Source: a virus. Taken from it: a stretch of DNA of 35,883 nt. The position numbers and the translations under genes are program-made. The first letter of the stretch is position 1. Every line of letters starts with the position of its first letter. The stretch spans positions 1 through 35,883 of the IMG/VR virus record IMGVR_UViG_3300036900_000253. One strand, given 5' to 3'. Shown here piece by piece: positions 29,166 through 35,514 of the stretch. The notes beneath the pieces were generated by a model. It was not told the DNA's origin. It saw only the letters and a list, made by a program, of their open reading frames with translations, and did not search any database.

Positions 29166-31919
29166 ATGAGCGACGATCCGAACGACCCGGCCTATTGGGA
29201 TGCCGTCGACGGCGGCATGGGGCGGCCGACCCGCAAGGCGCGGCGCGCCTCGAGGACCGCACCGCCCGCGCCCGCGCCAGCTCCGCCGCCGCTGCCCGAC
29301 GCGCCATCGGGCGGGTCCGTCGATCCGAACGACCCCGGCTATTGGCCGGGCGGCCAGGCCGCGGCCGCGCCGTCGCTGCTGGACACTGTCGGGCACTCCA
29401 TCGCGCAGGGCGGAAGCGCGCTGCTGCACGGGCTCGGCGACGTCTACGACATGGCGGCGATCCCGCAGAACGCGCTCGCAAGCCTGCTCGGCGCGGACTG
29501 GCTGCGCGCCAAGCCGGCGGCCGAGCACATCCGTGCGGCGGGGATCCCTGACCCCGAGCCGAACGCTGCCAACGCCATCATCCAGGGCACGGCGGGGGCG
29601 GTGCCCTACCTCGCGGCGGGCGAGATCGCGGTGCCCGCCCGCGGCGCGACCGCCGCCTGGAACGCCTGGAACGCCACGAAGGCGGCCCGGCCGGCTACGG
29701 CCGTGGTCGCGGAGTCGCTTGCCGCCAAGCCGGCGTCGCAGCTCGCCGCCGGAGCGGGCGCCGGCCTGCTGCACCAGCTCGCCGACGACAACACGGACAA
29801 CCCGGTCGCGCGGGTGGCGGCGCCGATCGTCGGCTCGCTGCTCGGCGGCGGCGTCACGCTCGGCGCCCCGGCGGCCTGGAAATACCTGACCGGGCGGCTC
29901 GGTAACGAGGGCATGGACGCGCTCAACAGCATCGTCCGCACCATCAGCCCGGAGAAGCGCGCGGCGGCGATCGACGAGCTGCGGTTCCGCAGCCCCGAGC
30001 CGGAGAACCAGGCCGCGGCGATCGACAACGAAATGGCGCGGATGCGCAACGCGCGCACCACGGCCGAAGTGCTCGATCCGGTCGTGGGCGAGCAAGGCCC
30101 GTTCGCGCTGCAAAAGGCGATGCAGGCGGGCAAGGTCGACATCGCCCAAGGGTCGCAATTCGCCAACCGCGCCGCCGCGCTGCGCGAGGCGCGCGACAAC
30201 GTGCTCGACGCGATCCCGGCGCCGGTCGCCGATCCCGGCGCGATCCGCCCGGTGATCGAAGCGCAGGCGCAGCAGGCGGGGCAGGACTTGCGGGCGGCGC
30301 TCGGCGGGCTCGGACCGGCGACGCCGCCGCTGCCGGCCGGGCGCGCGATCCAGGGGCAATTCGCGGCCGAGCGCGCAGCCTCGAGCGCTGACGTGGGCGC
30401 GGCGCGCGAGGCGATCGACCCCAACGTGCAAGTGCCGGTGCGCGACATCCGCCGCGACATCGTCGCCGCCGGTCAGCGCGAGTTCATCAGCCAAGACCCG
30501 CAATCGGCAAGATGGGCGCCGCTCAATGAGATCCTCACCACCCTCTCCGGGCAGCGCACGCTCGGCTTTGCCGACTTGCAGAAAATCCGCAGCAACGCGC
30601 TCGACGGCGCGCGGCAGGCGTACAACTCCGGCGACAAGGAACTCGGCCGCGTGTTCGACGCGACCGCCGAGGCGGTGCGGACCGGGCTCGAGGCGGGGCT
30701 GCCGGATGACGCGGCGGCGCAGTTCCGCGCCTTCCAGCAGGCGGCCACCGAGCGCGGGCAGCAGTTCGGCGGCCCGGTCGCGGGCAAGCTCGGCAAACAG
30801 GAGTATGGCCGGCCCGACGTGCAGCCGGAGCAGGCGCCCGGCCTGTTCTTCAAGCCCGGCGCGGAGGGCGGGGCGGGGATGCGCCAATTCGGCGAGCTGT
30901 TCACCCCATCGGGCGGCACGCTCGACCCGGTCGCGGCCAACGCGATGCGCGGCCACGTCGCCGACCACATCGCGCAGAACCTCGTCGACCCGACCACGGG
31001 CCAGGTGGACGCTCGCGGGCTGGCGCAGTTCCGTCAGGACCACCGCGACGCGCTCACGGCGGTGCCGGCGCTCGGGCTCGATCGCGCCGTGGGCAACGTC
31101 GACGCGGCGGCCAGGCTGGCGTCGGAACGCGGCGCGCCCAACGTCACGACGCTGCCGGAGCACCAGCGCAACGTCGCGCAGACGATCTTGGGCACCGAGA
31201 ACATCGGCGATGCGGTCAGCACGATCCTGAACGGCGCCAATCCGGCGCGCGACATCCGCGACCTGATGACCCGCGTGCAGGCCAGCCCGAACGCGCAAGA
31301 GGGCGTGCGGCGGGCGATCCTGGACGATTGGGGCCGGGCGAGCGTCACGAACACGCCGCGGGCCGGCGGGCTGGCATCGGTGCGCCAGAGCGGGGCGACG
31401 AAATGGTGGAACGCCAACCAGGACGCGCTCGCGGCCGCCTTCACGCCGGAGGAACGGGCGCGGCTGTCGGCGGTGCATGATTCGCTCTGGAGCGAGGCGA
31501 AGGTGGCGCAGCGCATGGCGCCGACCGGCTCGGACACAGCGCCGAACCTGTCGGCGGCCGAGGCATTGGCGAGCAACGCGCTGGGCGAAAGCGCGCCCAC
31601 CCGCGGCCGGGCGGTGCTCGAGGAAGCGGTGAAGGCCGAGCCGATCGGCATAGGCCGCTTCGTCCGCGGCTTCGCGCAGAAGCGGGCCGATGCGGTGATG
31701 GGCGACATCTACCACATGATGCTCGACCCGGAAGTGGCGGGCGCGGCCCTGCGCCGGGCGACGCCGCAGCAGATCGCCGAGCTGGCCGGGACGATCGAAC
31801 GCCGGTCCGGCATCCGGCGCGGCCTGCAAGCGACCGGGCGCGGCGCGGCCGAGCTGGCGCGCAAGACGGCGCCCGCGCTCGGCACCACCGCAGATCGCAG
31901 CTATGGGGACGAGCCGTGA
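29166..31919 (+). CDS. Large internal virion / ejection protein
   Basis: 917 residues. The N-terminus carries two DPNDPxYW motifs (about residues 4-11 and 52-60) linked by a Pro-rich stretch. A hydrophobic, Gly/Ala-rich segment (about 130-240: AIIQGTAGAVPYLAAGEIAV, VAAPIVGSLLGGGVTLGAPA) may insert in membrane. The rest is long and helical (AAALREARDNVLDAI; ARLASERGAPNV). This fits the largest podophage ejection protein, placed after the lysozyme-domain protein. The stop overlaps the next gene as GTGA. No enzymatic motif seen. Confidence 0.75.
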   Translation: MSDDPNDPAYWDAVDGGMGRPTRKARRASRTAPPAPAPAPPPLPDAPSGGSVDPNDPGYWPGGQAAAAPSLLDTVGHSIAQGGSALLHGLGDVYDMAAIPQNALASLLGADWLRAKPAAEHIRAAGIPDPEPNAANAIIQGTAGAVPYLAAGEIAVPARGATAAWNAWNATKAARPATAVVAESLAAKPASQLAAGAGAGLLHQLADDNTDNPVARVAAPIVGSLLGGGVTLGAPAAWKYLTGRLGNEGMDALNSIVRTISPEKRAAAIDELRFRSPEPENQAAAIDNEMARMRNARTTAEVLDPVVGEQGPFALQKAMQAGKVDIAQGSQFANRAAALREARDNVLDAIPAPVADPGAIRPVIEAQAQQAGQDLRAALGGLGPATPPLPAGRAIQGQFAAERAASSADVGAAREAIDPNVQVPVRDIRRDIVAAGQREFISQDPQSARWAPLNEILTTLSGQRTLGFADLQKIRSNALDGARQAYNSGDKELGRVFDATAEAVRTGLEAGLPDDAAAQFRAFQQAATERGQQFGGPVAGKLGKQEYGRPDVQPEQAPGLFFKPGAEGGAGMRQFGELFTPSGGTLDPVAANAMRGHVADHIAQNLVDPTTGQVDARGLAQFRQDHRDALTAVPALGLDRAVGNVDAAARLASERGAPNVTTLPEHQRNVAQTILGTENIGDAVSTILNGANPARDIRDLMTRVQASPNAQEGVRRAILDDWGRASVTNTPRAGGLASVRQSGATKWWNANQDALAAAFTPEERARLSAVHDSLWSEAKVAQRMAPTGSDTAPNLSAAEALASNALGESAPTRGRAVLEEAVKAEPIGIGRFVRGFAQKRADAVMGDIYHMMLDPEVAGAALRRATPQQIAELAGTIERRSGIRRGLQATGRGAAELARKTAPALGTTADRSYGDEP

Positions 31920-32224
31920 CTTTGCACCTGACCGGGGTGGCGATGCCGGGGCACAGGCGGCGGGAGCGCTGGCGGCAACTGAGCTTCAACCTCGCGGACG
32001 GGTTCGCCGCGGCCGAGCTGGAGAGCAAGGAAATGGGATCGAAGGGGCCACAGCCGAAGGACACGAACAGGGTTCGGTCCGCAATGCCGGCCACCCGGCG
32101 CAAGCCAACGCCCGGCGGGGATCAAACCGAGCTGAAAGCGAAGGCGGCCAGCGCGTTCGCCAAGCAGGACAACAAGAGCGCCAAGCCGGGCCGATCAGCC
32201 AAGCCGGCCAAACGCGGCAAGTGA
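31916..32224 (+). CDS. 102-residue basic protein (internal start possible)
   Basis: GTG start coupled to the upstream stop; a second candidate ATG at 32033 has GGAGAGCAAGGAA just upstream. The C-terminal half is Lys/Arg-rich (FAKQDNKSAKPGRSAKPAKR), histone-tail-like. A hairpin repeat encodes DTNRVRSA. Possible DNA-binding or packaged protein; unknown. Confidence 0.55.
   Translation: MTLHLTGVAMPGHRRRERWRQLSFNLADGFAAAELESKEMGSKGPQPKDTNRVRSAMPATRRKPTPGGDQTELKAKAASAFAKQDNKSAKPGRSAKPAKRGK
32060..32080. repeat. CACGARC/GYTCGG hairpin repeat
   Basis: CGAAC (32064-32068), loop AGG, GTTCG (32072-32076), followed by GTCCG in place of GTCGG. In frame. Confidence 0.8.
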
Positions 32225-32262
32225 TGCGATCCCGACGCCTTCCCGCCGCCGCCGCCACCGGC

Positions 32263-32277
32263 CCGATGACCCATCGG
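32263..32277. repeat. CCGATG-ACC-CATCGG hairpin
   Basis: 6-bp stem, loop ACC, same core as 2385-2405. It lies in the 148-bp stretch 32225-32372, which has no convincing gene. Confidence 0.75.
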
Positions 32278-32372
32278 ACTGCGGCGGCCAGCAGCGGGTC
32301 GGGGTGGGGCGGCGATGCGAGGTTCGCGGTGTCCCAGCCCGCCCACGTCGCCGCCCCCTCTCCCGGTCGCGC

Positions 32373-32501
32373 ATGGACCCGATCGCGGCCGCGCGCAACA
32401 ACCCGAGATGCGAGTCCGCTTCTCCCGTGATCGTCGTCTGCCCTAGATGCAAACGCCGGATGCTGGCGTGCTTCCTGACCCGTCACACGTGCGCGGCCTG
32501 A
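32373..32501 (+). CDS. 42-residue C2HC zinc-finger-like microprotein
   Basis: Starts MDPIAAARNNPRCESAS and ends with VCPRCKRRMLACFLTRHTC: a CxxC pair then HxC, a plausible zinc site. The next small gene overlaps its 3' end. Small, but the motif and coupling support it. Confidence 0.5.
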   Translation: MDPIAAARNNPRCESASPVIVVCPRCKRRMLACFLTRHTCAA

Positions 32502-32584
32502 CCGCGGACGATCTATGGCTGCTCTGGCCCGCGCTCTGCGCGCTGTCCTGGCTCGTTTGCTGGCTGCTGGAGCGGCGGCGATGA
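32489..32584 (+). CDS. 31-residue single-pass membrane peptide
   Basis: From GTG: VRGLTADDLWLLWPALCAL then SWLVCWLLERRR. One strongly hydrophobic helix with an acidic N-side and Arg-rich end. The stop overlaps the next ATG. Such peptides can be holin-like or lysis-related, or just regulatory; the start codon is uncertain. Confidence 0.5.
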   Translation: MRGLTADDLWLLWPALCALSWLVCWLLERRR

Positions 32585-33213
32585 TGTTCTTTGCCGGGAT
32601 GCACCACCCGCAAGACGCCTGGCGCGTGCCGGCCGCGTTCATCTCGGCGCATGTGCTCGCCGTCCGGCGCTCGGGCTTCCGCGCCCGGCGTTGGGTGCTC
32701 GATAGCGGCGCGTTCCAGACCATCGAGCTGCACGGCGGCTACCCCGAGTCAGCCGAAACCTATGCCGCGCTGATCCGCCGCTACGCCGGCAATGGCCAAT
32801 TGCTCGCGGCGGTCGCGCAAGATTTTATGTGCGAGGGCTTCATGCTGGAACGGACCGGCGGCACCATCGCCGATCACCAGCAATGGACGATCGAGCGATA
32901 CGACGCGCTGCGGTCCTGCGATCTCGCTGGGGTCCGAATCATGCCCGTGCTGCAAGGCTATGCGCCGGCCGACTATGCCGCGCATGTCCGCGCCTACGGC
33001 GCCCGGCTCGAGCCGCGGGCATGGGTCGGGGTGGGGTCCGTGTGCAAGCGGAACGGGCGGCCGGCCGCGATCGAGGCGGTGCTGCTGGCGATCAAACAGG
33101 AACGCCCCGATCTGCGGCTGCACGGGTTCGGGGTGAAGTTGACCGCGCTCGGCTCGCAGCTCGTCCGCACGCTGCTTTTCTCGGCCGACAGCACTGCACC
33201 TGTTGCCCGATGA
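32581..33213 (+). CDS. DpdA/TGT-like deazaguanine DNA- or tRNA-modification protein
   Basis: 210 residues, ATG 32581. WVLDSGAFQTIELHGGYPES, VAQDFMCEGFMLERTG, VRIMPVLQGYAPADYAAHV, WVGVGSVCKRNGRPA and LRLHGFGVKLTALGSQLVRT are the ordered motifs of the DpdA family, relatives of tRNA-guanine transglycosylase that in phages insert 7-deazaguanine derivatives into DNA to evade restriction. The C-terminus stops soon after FSADS, where family members usually continue with an AWS-like segment, so it may be shortened. No queuosine-precursor genes (folE, queC, queD, queE) are in this window. Placed at the end of the late operon. Confidence 0.8.
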   Translation: MMFFAGMHHPQDAWRVPAAFISAHVLAVRRSGFRARRWVLDSGAFQTIELHGGYPESAETYAALIRRYAGNGQLLAAVAQDFMCEGFMLERTGGTIADHQQWTIERYDALRSCDLAGVRIMPVLQGYAPADYAAHVRAYGARLEPRAWVGVGSVCKRNGRPAAIEAVLLAIKQERPDLRLHGFGVKLTALGSQLVRTLLFSADSTAPVAR

Positions 33214-33294
33214 GCTGGCTGCCGGGCTCCCCGCACCCCGGCGCCGGCCCGGAGCCTAGACCGGCCTGTACGCCTTCCTCACGGTCAGGACGGG

Positions 33295-33311
33295 GCCGAT
33301 CAGCGATCGGC
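33295..33311. repeat. GATC-AGC-GATC hairpin over the recombinase stop
   Basis: GCCGATC (33295-33301), loop AGC, GATCGGC (33305-33311). It covers the stop codon of the leftward recombinase. Flanks match 13613-13631. Confidence 0.85.
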
Positions 33312-33881
33312 TGGGGCGGGTTGCTCCAGCGCCCGATAGACCGAGCTGCGGCCGATGCCGAGCCGGCGCGCGATCTCGGCCGGGCCGACGCCTTCGGCGC
33401 GGAGCTGGCGCACCTGGTCGCCCTGCCGCTGCGCGGTCGGGACCCGGCCGCGGTATTTCCCCTCGGCCTGCGCCCGCGCGATCCCCTCGCGCTGCCGCTC
33501 CAGCATGATCTCGCGCTCCCACGTCGCCACCCCGGCCAGGATCGTCAGCATGAGCTTGCTGGTCGGGCTGCGCGTGTCGAGCCGGTCGCCGCCCATGCTG
33601 AGGATCAGCACGCCGACGCCGCGCCCGGTCAGGTCGTCGACGATCTCCAGCAGCTCGCGGGTGGAGCGGGCGAGTCGGTCGGGCTTCGTCACCACCAGCA
33701 CGTCGCCGTCCCGGACATAGTCCAGCGCCGCGGTGAGCTGGGCGCGGCTGGCGACGCTCGACACTTGCTCGGCGAACACGCGGGCGCAGCCGGCCGCCGC
33801 CAGGTCGCGCTTCTGCGCCTCGAGCCCGGCGTGCTGCTCGGCGGTGCTGGTGCGGGCATAGCCCACCATCGCGCCGGTCAC
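33300..33881 (-). CDS. Serine recombinase, resolvase/invertase family
   Basis: 193 residues from a GTG coupled to the upstream stop (GTGA). N-terminal catalytic domain MVGYARTSTAEQ with R10 and S12 as the nucleophile site, and KPDRLARS (65-73) as the arginine-bearing helix; the long E helix (SKLMLTILAGVATWEREIML) leads to a C-terminal HTH (EIARRLGIGRSSVYRAL). Length is normal for a Tn3/Hin-type enzyme, too short for a large phage integrase. Such enzymes resolve plasmid multimers or invert DNA. With the upstream RHH gene it looks like a plasmid maintenance operon. Confidence 0.92.
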   Translation of the reverse strand: MTGAMVGYARTSTAEQHAGLEAQKRDLAAAGCARVFAEQVSSVASRAQLTAALDYVRDGDVLVVTKPDRLARSTRELLEIVDDLTGRGVGVLILSMGGDRLDTRSPTSKLMLTILAGVATWEREIMLERQREGIARAQAEGKYRGRVPTAQRQGDQVRQLRAEGVGPAEIARRLGIGRSSVYRALEQPAPADR

Positions 33882-34378
33882 GCCGCCGCTCCCGACTCGA
33901 CACCCGAGTCGTCCGACTCTGGCGTTCCCGTGACGTTCCCCGGCGGGTCGTCATCATGGTCGATTAGCCCGGATTTACCGTTGTGGGGGGTCCGGTTAGC
34001 GAGAAGATTAGCGGCAGCGATGCCGGCGCGCGGCGGGGGAAGCCGGACTGGCGGCGGCTCCTTGCCCAACGCTTCGCGGGCCATGTCGCCGGCCAGGGTG
34101 CGCAGTTCGACGGCGGCCCTGTTGCGGCTTCCCTGCGTCGCGCCCACGCCTTGCAAAAGAGCCGCCACTTGCTCGGGCGACAGCTCGCGACGGGGAGTCG
34201 CCGGCCCAAACTCGCGCGGGCCGTTTTCCTCCATGTCGGCCAGCAGCTTTACCGCTCGGGTCAGCCACTCGCCGATCAGCTCATCAGAGCGGTTAGCGCA
34301 CCGCTTAGCGCGCTCCCATTCGGCTTCACTGACATTCTTGACGTTTACCGTTGTTAAGCCGTCCCTTGGATTAGCCAT
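33878..34378 (-). CDS. Ribbon-helix-helix-like protein, candidate partition/regulator
   Basis: 166 residues starting MANPRDGLTTVNVKNVSEAE. Residues 9-52 (TVNVKNVSEAEWERAKRCAN; ELIGEWLTRAVKLLADMEE) look like an RHH: one beta strand and two helices. The C-terminus is disordered and acidic. A GAAGGAAAG Shine-Dalgarno is present. The GGATTAGC/GCTAATCC inverted repeat covers the start, which suggests autoregulation. RHH proteins in this position are often ParG/CopG-like plasmid regulators; here no ParA partner is visible. Confidence 0.7.
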   Translation of the reverse strand: MANPRDGLTTVNVKNVSEAEWERAKRCANRSDELIGEWLTRAVKLLADMEENGPREFGPATPRRELSPEQVAALLQGVGATQGSRNRAAVELRTLAGDMAREALGKEPPPVRLPPPRAGIAAANLLANRTPHNGKSGLIDHDDDPPGNVTGTPESDDSGVESGAAA

Positions 34379-34399
34379 GTCGCTTTCCTTCGCTAATCC
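34368..34399 (-). promoter_or_regulatory. Operator over the RHH gene start
   Basis: GGATTAGC (34368-34375) and GCTAATCC (34392-34399) form a perfect 8-bp inverted repeat with 16 bp between. It encloses the start codon and Shine-Dalgarno of the RHH gene. A third GCTAATC lies at 34433-34439. TTAGC motifs are also unusually frequent within the RHH gene itself. Confidence 0.6.
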
Positions 34400-34484
34400 G
34401 CCCGGTATGACGCAACCGCTTCACCCGGTAAAGCTAATCGGGTAAAGCCGCCTCGCCGCAGGGGCGCGGGGTGTGATCGCGATC

Positions 34485-34931
34485 ATGAAGAAGCAGCACG
34501 GCAAGCAACGGCAGATTCGGCGCAAGAAGGTGAAGGAGCCGCGATCCCAGACGCGCGGAAACATTATCGAGACGTGGTCGATCCGCCAGACGGCGGGATC
34601 GGACGACTGGCGCGGGCGCCGTAGCCTGCTCGGTATGCTGGAGAACATCGAGAGCCGGCCGGACCCCTTGCTGAGCGACGACGGCTCCTGGCTCAATGCA
34701 CGGCTGGAGGCCAATCCCGACTATCAGGCGGTGTTCAACGAATTCTGCAACAGCTTCAAACATCCCGACTTCGACCGCTTCGGCGCATGGCTTCGCAGCC
34801 GCCCGGCTGATGCGGCTGCGGCCGCGCTGCTCGCCGAAGCAGCGGCCGAGGCGGAGCGGCGGATAGCCGAGGACGCAGCCGAACTCGCAGCCGAAGAGGC
34901 TGAGAGCGCCGGCCGGGCCGATGCGGGCTAA
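34485..34931 (+). CDS. 148-residue protein with basic head and helical tail, unknown
   Basis: ATG at 34485 (MKKQHGKQRQIRRKKVKEPR) preferred over a GTG at 34473. Very basic first 30 residues, a middle region (DDWRGRRSLLGMLENIESRP; NARLEANPDYQAVFNEFCNS) and an Ala/Glu-rich coiled-coil C-terminus. Divergent from the RHH gene, convergent with the Rep-like gene. May be a plasmid-maintenance or DNA-binding protein; not recognised. Confidence 0.65.
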   Translation: MKKQHGKQRQIRRKKVKEPRSQTRGNIIETWSIRQTAGSDDWRGRRSLLGMLENIESRPDPLLSDDGSWLNARLEANPDYQAVFNEFCNSFKHPDFDRFGAWLRSRPADAAAAALLAEAAAEAERRIAEDAAELAAEEAESAGRADAG

Positions 34932-34941
34932 GCGAGGGCCG

Positions 34942-35514
34942 TTATCTGATCGCCCATCGGCCTGCCAGGCGGTCAGCCGCGGCCTGATCGCCCCATAACC
35001 GCAAGATTGCGACCGCTCCCGCGGCTGCGGCCCGGTCGTCTTGCGGCGTAGCCTCGCCGCCATCGCGCTCCAGAGCCTCTTTTCTGCCTCGCGCCGGGGC
35101 GCCCCTGTCAAATTGAGGTAGAGGAATCAAACCTTTAAGGACTCCTTCCTGGTTTCCGGTTTCGCAACAAAAGAAGTAGGCGTTGGAGGTTTGCTGGACC
35201 AGCTCGCCGACGCGCCGCACCCGCCGGGTCCAGTCGATGAAGCCCAACTGGCACAGACGGTCCAAGCCGCGCTGGATCGTGTCGGCGCAGACGCCGAGCC
35301 GTGCCGCGAGCGTGGCGATGCTCGGGAACAACGCGCCTTTTGGGCTCAGCATATCGAGTAGCAGCGAGCCGAGCCGCACGGCGTTGCCGCTGAGCCGGTT
35401 CGGACCCTGGAACGCCCGCATATTCAACCTGGCCCGGACGACGGCTCGCTGCTCGCGAGTGAGCGGCTTGCGCTTGCCGTCGCCGAACTCCGAATTACGC
35501 CGCCACGCTGGCAT
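34942..35514 (-). CDS. Winged-helix replication-initiator-like protein
   Basis: 190 residues. ATG at 35514 (MPAWRRNSEFGDGKRKPLTR) chosen for GGGAGAG upstream; a longer frame to 35571 lacks this. Residues 40-110 (RLSGNAVRLGSLLLDMLSPK; FPSIATLAARLGVCADTIQR; GLDRLCQLGFIDWTRRVRR) are a clear winged HTH typical of plasmid Rep or phage replication proteins. The C-terminus is less ordered. The hairpin-rich region upstream could be its origin or operator. A transcription regulator is the alternative. Confidence 0.75.
   Translation of the reverse strand: MPAWRRNSEFGDGKRKPLTREQRAVVRARLNMRAFQGPNRLSGNAVRLGSLLLDMLSPKGALFPSIATLAARLGVCADTIQRGLDRLCQLGFIDWTRRVRRVGELVQQTSNAYFFCCETGNQEGVLKGLIPLPQFDRGAPARGRKEALERDGGEATPQDDRAAAAGAVAILRLWGDQAAADRLAGRWAIR

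Noticed and set aside
32224-32430. 68-codon frame after the basic protein
   Set aside because: It has a coupled-looking ATG, but the product is a low-complexity Ala/Ser/Arg/Pro string and overlaps the better supported 42-residue gene.
33300-33881. Phage integrase with attachment site
   Set aside because: The enzyme has resolvase/invertase length and domain order, lacking the large C-terminal part of serine integrases, and no att-like core or tRNA gene lies nearby.
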